From positions 62,001 to 126,000 of the forward strand of contig NZ_NOYI01000027.1 of NCBI RefSeq assembly GCF_002258785.1: 64,000 bases of DNA. Reading direction: 5' to 3'. Positions 16,613 through 24,488 of this stretch are shown here, in pieces. The position numbers were made by a program, and so were the translations under genes. The stretch comes from Rhodococcus sp. 06-235-1A. Lineage in GTDB: Bacteria; Actinomycetota; Actinomycetes; Mycobacteriales; Mycobacteriaceae. The notes beneath the pieces are model-generated. The model was given only the letters and a program-made list of their open reading frames with translations. It had not been told where the DNA came from and made no database searches. The stretch's first letter is position 1. Every line of letters starts with the position of its first letter.

Positions 16613-17406
16613 CCACTCTCGACGCCACCACGTCCACTTCAGAGACCGAGTTTGCAGTGGAGGTTCGTGGAGTGCACAAGTCCTACGGTCCCCTCGAGGT
16701 GCTCAAAGGAGTGGACCTCACCGTCCGCCCCGGCGAGGTCACCGCGATCATCGGCCCGTCCGGATCCGGCAAATCGACCCTGTTGCGCATCATCAATCAC
16801 CTCGAGAAAGTCGAACAGGGGACCGTGCGGGTGGACGGCGATCTGGTGGGCTACAAACGCAGAGGTACCAAGCTGCACGAGCTGAGCAACCGTGAGATTC
16901 TGCGTCAGCGTTCGCAGATCGGGTTCGTGTTCCAGAACTTCAACCTGTTTCCGCACCTGACGGTACTCGAGAACGTCATCGAGGCACCGATTTCGGCGCA
17001 GAAGCGCAAGCGTGCGGATGTGGAGCCCGAAGCGCTGGCGCTGCTCGAGCGGGTCGGCGTTGCCGCGAAAGCGCACGATTACCCGCGTCGGCTCTCCGGG
17101 GGCCAGCAACAGCGAGTCGCGATCGCGCGGGCACTGGCGCTGCGCCCCAAAGTGATTCTGTTCGACGAGCCCACCTCGGCGCTCGATCCGGAGCTCGTCG
17201 GCGAGGTGCTCGAAGTCATTCGCGGACTTGCACGCGATGGTGCCACGCTGGTGATCGTCACGCACGAAGTGGGCTTCGCGCGCGAGATCGCCGACACCGT
17301 CGTATTCATGGATTCCGGCGTCGTCGTCGAACAGGGATCTCCTGCAACTCTTCTCGATTCGCCGCACCACGAGCGGACCAAAGCTTTCCTCTCCCACGTT
17401 CTGTAA
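16609..17406 (+). CDS. Amino-acid-type ABC transporter ATP-binding protein
   Basis: A 265-residue ATPase. Walker A is GPSGSGKST at 49-57, the Q-loop is FVFQNFNLFPHLTVLENV, the signature is LSGGQQQR at 162-168, Walker B is VILFDEP at 183-189, and the H-loop is VTHEVGFAREIAD. This is the GlnQ/HisP pattern. It overlaps the permease stop by 4 nt (ATGA) and is followed 34 nt later by the binding protein, completing a three-gene importer. Confidence 0.93.
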   Translation: MTTLDATTSTSETEFAVEVRGVHKSYGPLEVLKGVDLTVRPGEVTAIIGPSGSGKSTLLRIINHLEKVEQGTVRVDGDLVGYKRRGTKLHELSNREILRQRSQIGFVFQNFNLFPHLTVLENVIEAPISAQKRKRADVEPEALALLERVGVAAKAHDYPRRLSGGQQQRVAIARALALRPKVILFDEPTSALDPELVGEVLEVIRGLARDGATLVIVTHEVGFAREIADTVVFMDSGVVVEQGSPATLLDSPHHERTKAFLSHVL

Positions 17407-17440
17407 ACCACCTCACTTCAGCGAAAGACGGACAACACTC

Positions 17441-18418
17441 ATGTCGAAACCATCACGCAGGCTGACGGTCATGGCCGCAGCATTGGCCATCGTGGCGCTC
17501 ACCGCGACTGCCTGCAGCGAACCGGAGGCCGAGTCGCAGGTCGTCACCGAGGACGGGCAAAGCTTCGACCTCACTCCCGAGCAGACCGAACGAGTGCGAG
17601 TCGACAAAGTCGACGAGATCGCAGCGAAAGTGCCACAGGCCATTCGAGACCGAGGAACGCTGATCGTCACCGGCTCGGGCGGGACCGCGCCGCCGCTGCG
17701 CTTCTACGCCACCGACGACACCACCATCGTCGGATCCGAGGTCGACTTCTCCTACCTCGTCGGCGACATTCTCGGGCTGGACGTCGATCTGCAAGTTGCC
17801 GACTGGTCGCAGAACTTCGTCAAGATCGACTCCGGTGAGAACGACGTGTTCATCTCCAACGTCACGGTCACCGAGGAGCGCAAGGACAAGTACGACTTCG
17901 CCACGTACCGGCTCGACAACCTCGCATTCGAGACCCAGAAAGACACCGATTGGAAGGTCGAGAAGCGTCAGGACATCGCAGGCAAGAAGATCGGCGTCGG
18001 GTCCGGCACCAACCAGGAGCAGCTGTTGGTGGACTGGAACGAGGCGAACGTGGCCGAAGGTCTTCAGCCGGCGGAGCTGGCCTACTACCAGAACACCTCC
18101 GATTACTACCTGGCACTGGGATCCAAGCGCATCGACGGCTATCTGGGCCCGAACCCCTCTGCCGTCTACCACGCAGCAACCAGTGGGGAATCGAAGGTCG
18201 TCGGGACGTTCTCCGGAGCCGGTGATGCGTTGCAGGGAGAGATCGCGGTGCTGACAAAGAAGGACAACGGTCTCATCGAGGCCATCCACGAGGCACTACA
18301 ACATGCCATCGACGATGGCAGCTACCAGCGGGTCATCGATCGGTGGGGCCTGCAGTCCGAGGCTGTATCCGACTCCGTCGTCAACCCGCCCGGGCTGCCT
18401 CGTAAGCCCGCGGCGTAG
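17441..18418 (+). CDS. Amino-acid-type ABC transporter substrate-binding lipoprotein
   Basis: 325 residues. The signal peptide ends in the lipobox TATAC (lipidated Cys25), so the protein is membrane-anchored outside the cell. The mature part is a family-3 binding fold (IRDRGTLIVTGSGG, DFSYLVGDILGLDVDLQVADWSQNF, LGSKRIDGYLGPNPSA). It supplies the substrate to the permease and ATPase encoded just upstream. Ligand unknown; the regulatory context suggests a sulfur amino acid or analogue. Confidence 0.9.
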   Translation: MSKPSRRLTVMAAALAIVALTATACSEPEAESQVVTEDGQSFDLTPEQTERVRVDKVDEIAAKVPQAIRDRGTLIVTGSGGTAPPLRFYATDDTTIVGSEVDFSYLVGDILGLDVDLQVADWSQNFVKIDSGENDVFISNVTVTEERKDKYDFATYRLDNLAFETQKDTDWKVEKRQDIAGKKIGVGSGTNQEQLLVDWNEANVAEGLQPAELAYYQNTSDYYLALGSKRIDGYLGPNPSAVYHAATSGESKVVGTFSGAGDALQGEIAVLTKKDNGLIEAIHEALQHAIDDGSYQRVIDRWGLQSEAVSDSVVNPPGLPRKPAA

Positions 18419-18425
18419 GAACACG

Positions 18426-19475
18426 GTGAAAGTCGTAGTCGTCGGTGGCGGCATCATAGGAGCGTCGTCGGCGTGGCAGATCGCAGGACGCGGGCACGAT
18501 GTCACCCTGCTCGAGCAGTTCGGGCCGGGACACAAGAACGGTGCCTCGCACGGCAGTTCACGGATCTTTCGGCATGCTTACGCCGACGACTACTACGTAT
18601 CACTGGCCGCTCGGGCACACTCGCTCTGGCGCGATCTCGAAACCGCGACCGACACAGCATTGTTGGCTGTCACGGGAGCAGTCGATCATGGAGATCCGGC
18701 GACGGTGAATCCGAGGATCGACGCACTGAAGCGGGCTGGGCTCGAGTTCGAGGTTCTCGAACCTGTTGCTGCGCAGCAGCGGTGGCCCGGACTTCGATTC
18801 GACACCACAGTGCTGTTCCACGCTGCGGCCGGGCGACTTCACGCCGATCGCAGCGTTGCCGCAGCGATCGAAGCAGCTCGCTCGGGCGGTGCGACCGTCG
18901 AATACGAGACGCCGGTGCGTGAGATCTCCGGCTCCGACGTGGTGACGGACACCCGCACCTATGTTGCCGACGTGGTCGTTCTCGCTGCTGGGGCGTGGAC
19001 ATCCGAGTTCGTGCCGCAGGAAGTGATTCCGCCGCTGGTCACCACCCAGGAACAGCCGGCGCATTTCGTACCGTTGCGCCCAGAAATGCAGTGGCCGAGC
19101 TTCATTCACCATCCCGGTGCACTTCTCGATACTGCCGGCATCTATGGATTGTCTTCGCCCGACGGTATCAAGATCGGCGAGCATGCCACGGGGCCGGTCG
19201 TGAGTCCTCGTACCCGTGGCTTCGTGCCGAACCCGGATGGTGTGCAGCGATTGATCGACTACGCCGGGAAGTGGCTGCCGGGAGTGGACGCGAAATCCGC
19301 GGACCCATCGACGTGTCTGTACACCAGTACGCCGGACTCCAACTTCGCTATCACGCGCAGCGGTAACACTGTAGTAGCGGCAGGATTCTCGGGCCATGGC
19401 TTCAAATTCGCGCCCGCCGTCGGTGAGGTGGTGGCCGATCTCGTCGACGGATCACGAAGGCAGGGGAGAGCATGA
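18426..19475 (+). CDS. FAD-dependent oxidoreductase, sarcosine-oxidase/DAO family
   Basis: A 349-residue flavoprotein with the N-terminal dinucleotide motif VVVGGGIIGASSAW, the DAO-family stretch GPGHKNGASHGSSRIFRHAY, and the C-terminal FAD contact VVAAGFSGHGFKFAPAVGEV. This is the monomeric sarcosine oxidase / N-methyltryptophan oxidase layout, in which FAD is usually covalently attached to Cys. The GTG start at 18426 is preceded by AGGAA. In this operon it may deaminate or demethylate the amine brought in by the importer upstream; the substrate is unknown. It overlaps the GNAT gene by 4 nt. Confidence 0.85.
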   Translation: MKVVVVGGGIIGASSAWQIAGRGHDVTLLEQFGPGHKNGASHGSSRIFRHAYADDYYVSLAARAHSLWRDLETATDTALLAVTGAVDHGDPATVNPRIDALKRAGLEFEVLEPVAAQQRWPGLRFDTTVLFHAAAGRLHADRSVAAAIEAARSGGATVEYETPVREISGSDVVTDTRTYVADVVVLAAGAWTSEFVPQEVIPPLVTTQEQPAHFVPLRPEMQWPSFIHHPGALLDTAGIYGLSSPDGIKIGEHATGPVVSPRTRGFVPNPDGVQRLIDYAGKWLPGVDAKSADPSTCLYTSTPDSNFAITRSGNTVVAAGFSGHGFKFAPAVGEVVADLVDGSRRQGRA

Positions 19476-19996
19476 GTGCGACGTTCGAAGTCAATGCCCG
19501 CGTCACCGGTGCCGATGATGCACGCCTCCAGTTCGTCAGGATCGGGCAGGACGATCCCCTTGCAACGCCGTTGCTGCAGGAACTGGCGCTCGAATACGCG
19601 TCACGATACGGCCGGTCCCCTGGGGAGCAGTATCAGGAGTTGAAGTCGTATCCCGGTCACGAGTTCGAGCCACCCGGTGGGGTTCTGCTCGTGGCCCTGT
19701 ACGACGGCGTTCCTGTTGCAGGCGGCGCGTATCGGCAGTACGCCGAGGACACTGCCGAGCTCAAACGAATTTGGACGGCGCAATCACAGCGGGGTCGAGG
19801 CTTCGGCAAGCGTGTCGTGGCCGAGCTGGAACGCAGCGCACGCGAGCGTGGATATAGCCGGGTCTATCTCACGACGGGCTGGAATCAGCCGGAAGCCGTA
19901 GCCCTGTACCTGGCAGCCGGATACACCCCGCTGTACGACCGGAGCTTGCCGTCCAAGACTGTCGGATCGCACCCCTTCGAGAAGAGTCTCGAATGA
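19472..19996 (+). CDS. GNAT family N-acetyltransferase
   Basis: A 174-residue GNAT. The acetyl-CoA loop is QSQRGRGFGKRVVAELE, followed by YLTTGWNQPEAVALYLAAGYTPLYD, the usual motif A/B arrangement. It is last in the riboswitch-controlled operon and overlaps the oxidase stop (ATGA). It may acetylate an amine substrate or detoxify an analogue imported by the transporter. A related GNAT (similar C-terminal half) is encoded at 55741. Confidence 0.85.
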   Translation: MSATFEVNARVTGADDARLQFVRIGQDDPLATPLLQELALEYASRYGRSPGEQYQELKSYPGHEFEPPGGVLLVALYDGVPVAGGAYRQYAEDTAELKRIWTAQSQRGRGFGKRVVAELERSARERGYSRVYLTTGWNQPEAVALYLAAGYTPLYDRSLPSKTVGSHPFEKSLE

Positions 19997-20068
19997 GATC
20001 GCTGCTGTGAGTGCCCCGCCTGCGCCGTCGCTGGGTTCGGGTAGTACGAGGAGCGTTTGCAGAGGCTG

Positions 20069-20407
20069 TCAGTCGGCTCGGTTGCAGTTGTATTCGAGCG
20101 CGGCGGCGACCCAGAATTCCAGTGCTTTCTCGCTTGTCAGCGCATCTGCGTCGACGGTGATCCACCCTCGGCCCATCGAGCGGTCTCGACCCATCACAGC
20201 GTGGTGCGCTCCGTCGCGCTGGAGGTATTCGGGTTCATGGACCCCATCCACACGAACCAGCAGCGCACGGTCGTCGGTGCCGACACACACCACCATTTTG
20301 TCTCGCACCATGAATGCGAGCCCGCCGAACATCTTCTGCTCGCGCAGACTCTCCTGCTCCGAGAGGATGTCGCGAACGCGGTCTGCAAGAAGTTCGTCGT
20401 ACGCCAT
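20069..20407 (-). CDS. TfoX N-terminal-domain protein
   Basis: A 112-residue protein that is a stand-alone TfoX_N domain. It shows the family opening MAYDELLADRVRDIL, the KKMFGG-like core EQKMFGGLAFMVRDKMVVCV, and the C-terminal MGRGWITVDADAL. In gamma-proteobacteria TfoX links to competence; in actinobacteria these short proteins have no known job. It is convergent with the GNAT gene and has no operon partner. Confidence 0.85.
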   Translation of the reverse strand: MAYDELLADRVRDILSEQESLREQKMFGGLAFMVRDKMVVCVGTDDRALLVRVDGVHEPEYLQRDGAHHAVMGRDRSMGRGWITVDADALTSEKALEFWVAAALEYNCNRAD

Positions 20408-20555
20408 GTCCTCGTACCCCTCCGATGGTCGTTGCCCTCATCGAAGACTTGATCGGGATTGGGCGCAACCGGGATCTCCCTCTGCGCGGCATTCCTTTGG
20501 CTTCAGCGCAGGGTCGACCGCAGACAGGGCTGTGCCCTGACGCTGGTGCGGACCG

Positions 20556-22331
20556 TCATGCGGGTTGTCGTGGTTCCTCGTCGCCGGTGTCGTCGGGTGG
20601 GTACAGCACTTCCTCGGGGTGGTGGGCGTGATTGATCAGCCCACGCCGGCGTGGGTCCATTCCGGTGGGTGGATGCCAGAGGGTGCGGCCCGGATATCGA
20701 TGTCCTGCTGTGGTTTTGGTGGTCGCCCATTTTCCTGGTCCGGTGCCGACGAGGGCGTGGTGCATGTCGCAGCCGAAGGTCAGAGAGTCGATGTCGGTGG
20801 GTCCGCCGGTGGTCCAGTCATCGAGGTGGTGGGCTTGGCACCACGTCGCGGGACGGGTACAGGAGGGGAAGCTGCAACCGCGGTCTCGGGCGATGAGCAC
20901 GATGCGTTGGTCGGCGGAGGCGATCCGTTTGGATCGGCCGAGGTAGAGGGCTCTGCCGTTGTCGTCGAAGATGGTCAGGTAGTGGTGGGCGTGGGAAGCC
21001 ATACGGATCGCATCGCGGATGGACACGCGGGATCCGGTGGCGGTCATGGCGTAACCGCAGCCGGCTTCGAGGTCTTTCAGGCTCATGGTGACGATGGCGG
21101 TGACAGGCAGGCCGCGGTGGGTGCCGAGGGTGCCGGAGGCGAGTTTGTGCCGGAGCGCCATTTTCAGTGCGTCGTGGTGGCGTTCGCGTTGGGTGCGCTG
21201 ATCCCGAGCGACTCGCGCCGCAGCCGCTGTGTCGGTGTCGGCAATGTCGTCGGGTTCAGGCGCGGTTTCGGACGCTGTGCCGCAACCACATTCGGTACTG
21301 TCACCGCAGCCGCTCTCAACGCCGTCGTTGTCACCGCAGCCGCGTTCGCCGTCCCCGTTGCAGTCCGTCCCATCCCACAGGCCTGCATCGCTGGAGCCGG
21401 CATCGTCGGGCGTCGGCCTGGGCTGCGGTGGGGCTGCAGCATCCTTACCGGAGGGCTTGTCGCTGTCGTTGTCGTCGCCGGTCTGGTCGCTACGTTCATC
21501 CCCGTGGACGACCGATGTCGGGTCGGCTGGATTGTTCACTCCCGGTTTCGCGGCTTTGGAGAACAGGGCTTCGAGGTAGGCGCGTAGTTCGGGGTCGACG
21601 CAGAAGTTTCCTTCCGACATCCCGTCGGCACCCTGCTCACCGAGATAGAAGAACGCATCCCGTCGCTTCCGCGGCCTCGGCTTTCCGTTCTTGTTCTTGT
21701 CCTTGTCCTCGTCCTCGTCGTGATCGCCGTCGGGGCTGAGGATCGAGTCCAGGTGCGCCACCAACGGCGCGAAATCGTCGGGCCGCCGGGTCGCTGCGTA
21801 GCCCACCAACTGCTCTTCAGCGAGGTCCCGGGTCTGCGGGTCCACACTCGACGGCAGATGGCGGAAGAATTCGCGGATCATCTGCACATGCTTGGCATCG
21901 AGCAACCCCGCCCGCAACGCAGCAGCAGTGTGCGGCAACAACGCCGGCAGCACTTCACCGGAGAGCGCGGTGCGATCCCCCAACTCCGCGGCCAGGCGCA
22001 CTCGAGCCCCGGCTGTTCGTGGGGTGATCCGCAACATCCACGCCACCGAACACGGCACCGACCCGGGATACACATCGAGGCCGTGCTGCGCGATCAACTC
22101 GTTCAGCCAGGTATACGAATACGCCGTCACCGATCGAGTGAGTGTTTCCATGCGTTGGATCACCGCACGCCGGTCGGCATTCGTCCACGACACCGACCCC
22201 TGCCCGGCCAACTCCGCAACCGCGGACTCCACCCGATTCACCAATACCGACAACTCCGGATCGGACACGACAGGGGCAGGCGGCACCGTCTCGATGCCGT
22301 CCACCCCTGATCCGCCGTCCCCCGAAAGCAT
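20556..22331 (-). CDS. DUF222 protein with C-terminal HNH endonuclease domain
   Basis: 591 residues: an N-terminal DUF222 helical domain, a roughly 170-residue low-complexity linker (acidic/lysine run near 205-220, then Gly/Asp/Cys-rich), and a C-terminal HNH-type zinc/nuclease region with CSFPSCTRPATWCQAHHLDDW and GCDMHH. Where the central Asn of HNH is expected (TDIDSLTFGC), Ser appears, so activity may be altered. The family (mycobacterial 13E12 type) is often LexA-controlled. A LexA-like box lies at 22365, and a TAGATT box 6 nt before the ATG indicates a leaderless start. Confidence 0.85.
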   Translation of the reverse strand: MLSGDGGSGVDGIETVPPAPVVSDPELSVLVNRVESAVAELAGQGSVSWTNADRRAVIQRMETLTRSVTAYSYTWLNELIAQHGLDVYPGSVPCSVAWMLRITPRTAGARVRLAAELGDRTALSGEVLPALLPHTAAALRAGLLDAKHVQMIREFFRHLPSSVDPQTRDLAEEQLVGYAATRRPDDFAPLVAHLDSILSPDGDHDEDEDKDKNKNGKPRPRKRRDAFFYLGEQGADGMSEGNFCVDPELRAYLEALFSKAAKPGVNNPADPTSVVHGDERSDQTGDDNDSDKPSGKDAAAPPQPRPTPDDAGSSDAGLWDGTDCNGDGERGCGDNDGVESGCGDSTECGCGTASETAPEPDDIADTDTAAAARVARDQRTQRERHHDALKMALRHKLASGTLGTHRGLPVTAIVTMSLKDLEAGCGYAMTATGSRVSIRDAIRMASHAHHYLTIFDDNGRALYLGRSKRIASADQRIVLIARDRGCSFPSCTRPATWCQAHHLDDWTTGGPTDIDSLTFGCDMHHALVGTGPGKWATTKTTAGHRYPGRTLWHPPTGMDPRRRGLINHAHHPEEVLYPPDDTGDEEPRQPA

Positions 22332-22364
22332 GAACAGAATCTATCGCGACCCACCGACAAGTAT

Positions 22365-22380
22365 TCGAACGCACGTTCCC
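22365..22380. promoter_or_regulatory. LexA/SOS-like box upstream of the DUF222-HNH gene
   Basis: TCGAAC-GCAC-GTTCCC matches the actinobacterial SOS box TCGAAC-N4-GTTCGA except for the last two bases. It lies about 34 bp upstream of the leaderless ATG at 22331 and overlaps the expected -35 region. Confidence 0.6.
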
Positions 22381-22664
22381 ATGAACGCTCGACTATCGAG
22401 ACGGCGCAGTGGGAGACGCGTCACCGGTGCCGTGGCCCGTTATGCGGCGGATTACACATGGATTGGAAATGTGACGTTGTCGATTCTGCGTAACGTCGAG
22501 TCGCGCCAGCGCAGGTGGGGGCGTTCAATAACGGTCGAGGCCGACGTAACGACCACAGCAGCGTTGCTGGTTTCGATGACGATCGCGCTGCATGTTCGTA
22601 CCTCCGCCACTCGATTTCGAGTCGGTGCCCGTCAGCTGCGTGTGACCCAATGGGGATGATCGAC
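22381..22664. other. Intergenic region without recognised gene
   Basis: The rest of the gap between the divergent DUF222 and 22665 genes. I see no convincing ORF, riboswitch or repeat. It should contain the promoter of the 22665 gene, but no clear -35/-10 pair stands out. Confidence 0.5.
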
Positions 22665-23219
22665 ATGAACGACGCATTTCGCTTGGCCGCCACGTACAGT
22701 TCGCCCAAAGAATTGGTCACCCGGCTTCAGTTCGGCACGACGGAATTGTGGCCCGAAGACGTCGACCTACCCACCCGTTGGCGCTACATGGCGGACCTGA
22801 TCGATTCCGATCGAGGACTGCTCGCCGAATTGGACGGTGCATTGTCTGCACCGGTCGTGGACACGATCGCTGCGACTGCGGAACTGTGCAGACAATCGGC
22901 TACCGAGCGTGTGTTCGCGGCCGACTGGATGCTCCTTCGACGTGCCCTGGCATGGCTCGAACGAACCGGTTCCGAAGTCGATCGCGCATTGCTGGCCGTG
23001 GGAGACGAGTTGACTTTGATCGGTCTCGATGGAGAGGGACAGGATTTCTCGGTCGCGACTTGGCTGTGCATGGATGTGCTGGATCGTTTCACCGCCGCTG
23101 TCGGAACAGTCGGGTATTGGGTGCAACGGCTGAACGTCGACGCGTCGAACATGACCGGGCCGCAGCTCGATTCGAGTCCGACAGGCAGTGAGAGCGCTGA
23201 ACTGACGGTGGCCGTCTGA
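22665..23219 (+). CDS. Hypothetical protein, mostly helical
   Basis: 184 residues beginning MNDAFRLAATY. I chose the ATG at 22665 because GGGGA lies 8 nt upstream; in-frame ATGs at 22650 and 22656 are alternatives, and the longer frame to 22515 has unlike composition. The protein is acidic, predicted mainly alpha-helical (TRWRYMADLIDSDRGLLAEL, ERVFAADWMLLRRALAWLER), with no signal peptide or membrane helix and no family I recognise. Confidence 0.6.
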   Translation: MNDAFRLAATYSSPKELVTRLQFGTTELWPEDVDLPTRWRYMADLIDSDRGLLAELDGALSAPVVDTIAATAELCRQSATERVFAADWMLLRRALAWLERTGSEVDRALLAVGDELTLIGLDGEGQDFSVATWLCMDVLDRFTAAVGTVGYWVQRLNVDASNMTGPQLDSSPTGSESAELTVAV

Positions 23220-23285
23220 CAGTCGCGGACCCGTCGTAGCCGAACGCCGACGGTTTCAGCGGAAAGTCACTTGCAGGTCAGCAGC

Positions 23286-24095
23286 TCACTCGGACGACGT
23301 ATCCCTTGCGCCTGTGCCGTCGGGCCCTGGGATGACCGTCGATGCGGATCGAATGGCATCGACGATGCTATCTCGGTTCCGATCGATGAACACCTGGTCC
23401 CGTGTATACAGCGCGACGTGCTCGTGCGCGGGGCCGTCCTCGGCTGCGATCTTCATGGCAGCGAGCCTGGCGATCACGATGTCAGGCAGTTCGGCACCCC
23501 GAGGATCGGGATAGATCGTGAAGATTCGGCGCAACCTGTCGTATCGATCGGTGCCCGGGTTCCACCCTCCGTCGGAGAAGTTCTCGTCGCTGCAGAGAGG
23601 CGCGAAACGATAGGCGAAATACGCCAGGTCGTCGATGCGTCGACCGGGCCCCGCTTCGTCGAAATCGATCAATGCGACGGCTGTCGAGCCTTCGAAGACG
23701 AAGTTGTACGGAGCTGCATCCCAGTGGCAGATCACCTCCGGGTCGACGCCGTCGGGCAGGTGTCGGGCATGGCCGTCGGGCAGTCGAAGCCCGACGGTGA
23801 GGTCGTGCAATCGACATAGGATCCGGGCAGCGCTCTCCAGTGCCTCGACGCTGCGCACGGCGGCCGGCATCGGATAGTTGCCGGCCGTCCCATGCCGATA
23901 CGTGAGTATCTCTCGGCCACGATCGTCTGTTCCCAACAAGCGCGGTGCGTAGGGAAAACCTTTGCACTCCAGCTGGTTCAGGAGAAAGTGGACGGCCGCC
24001 GAGTGGTCTCCCGTCGCTCGACGTACCGTCTCGCCTACCCGATGCACGACGGTCCTGCTCCCTCCGGGCAACGGGATCTCTGTCTCGTCGTTCAT
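23286..24095 (-). CDS. Aminoglycoside phosphotransferase-family kinase
   Basis: A 269-residue APH/choline-kinase fold protein. The catalytic loop is CHWDAAPYNF (Asp126, Asn131) and the metal motif is ALIDFDEAGPG (Asp144), with HGTAGNYPM in the N-lobe. His replaces the more usual HGD with HWD, a known variant. Many such proteins in actinobacteria phosphorylate small metabolites rather than antibiotics; the substrate is unknown. It is divergent from the second riboswitch operon. Confidence 0.85.
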   Translation of the reverse strand: MNDETEIPLPGGSRTVVHRVGETVRRATGDHSAAVHFLLNQLECKGFPYAPRLLGTDDRGREILTYRHGTAGNYPMPAAVRSVEALESAARILCRLHDLTVGLRLPDGHARHLPDGVDPEVICHWDAAPYNFVFEGSTAVALIDFDEAGPGRRIDDLAYFAYRFAPLCSDENFSDGGWNPGTDRYDRLRRIFTIYPDPRGAELPDIVIARLAAMKIAAEDGPAHEHVALYTRDQVFIDRNRDSIVDAIRSASTVIPGPDGTGARDTSSE

Positions 24096-24134
24096 GCTTC
24101 TACGGTCTCATGACGGGCGGAATTCCTACCCCGG

Positions 24135-24164
24135 TTGGCAACTGCGCCGACCCTCTCGTAGTAT
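24135..24164 (+). promoter_or_regulatory. Promoter of the second SAM-riboswitch operon
   Basis: -35 TTGGCA (24135-24140), 18-nt spacer, -10 TAGTAT (24159-24164). The start would fall near 24171, a few bases before the riboswitch. No AATCA-N3-TGATT site is seen here. Confidence 0.7.
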
Positions 24165-24177
24165 CGGGAAAGTAGGA

Positions 24178-24266
24178 CCATCCAGAGCGACCGAGAGACC
24201 TGGCTCTTTGACGTCGCAGCAACCCCCCGGCTCGTCGGGTGAGGGTGCTACCGCCGGGACCGATGG
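24178..24266 (+). promoter_or_regulatory. SAM riboswitch (S-box, SAM-I/IV clan), second copy
   Basis: It has the same core as the element at 15440: CCATCCAGAGCGACCGAGAG, then GCTC, GACGTCGCAGCAACC, and terminal CGATGGAGG. P1 is CCATC (24178-24182) with GATGG (24262-24266), and P2 is GCGAC/GTCGC. The variable P4-like arm (CCGG/TCGGG) differs from copy 1. Its 3' end again overlaps the GGAGG of a leader ORF, so translational OFF control by SAM is expected. Confidence 0.85.
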
Positions 24267-24276
24267 AGGAATACAC

Positions 24277-24369
24277 GTGAATACCCGAGTCGCCTCAGGT
24301 TTCGTCGACGGATGCCGTCGTATCCATGTCGATCTGTGCCGTCTGAACGGTTCGACCTGTCGTAGCTGA
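24277..24369 (+). CDS. 30-residue Cys-containing leader peptide under the SAM riboswitch
   Basis: The GTG start lies 7 nt after the riboswitch-embedded GGAGG. The peptide starts (M)NTRVASGFVDGC and ends RRIHVDLCRLNGSTCRS, with three Cys codons in the second half. The pattern RR-x2-VD-x-CR-x5-C is shared exactly with the leader at 6651. It precedes the binding-protein gene by 119 nt. It is probably a Cys-responsive attenuator in series with SAM sensing; its translation is inferred from the ribosome site and the conserved pattern. Confidence 0.7.
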   Translation: MNTRVASGFVDGCRRIHVDLCRLNGSTCRS

Positions 24370-24488
24370 CATTTCGGCTCCGTACTTTTCGACACCACAC
24401 CTCATCATCTGCACGAACTCCTTCCTGGGCACACGTGGCTCGGACGCGGGACTTCTCGTGCGATCGACCAGATACCGGAGACACCCAC

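Noticed and set aside
20565..21587. Long plus-strand frame antisense to the DUF222-HNH gene
   Set aside because: Glycine/valine-rich translation typical of the complement of a high-GC gene; no domain, and the minus-strand gene is clear.
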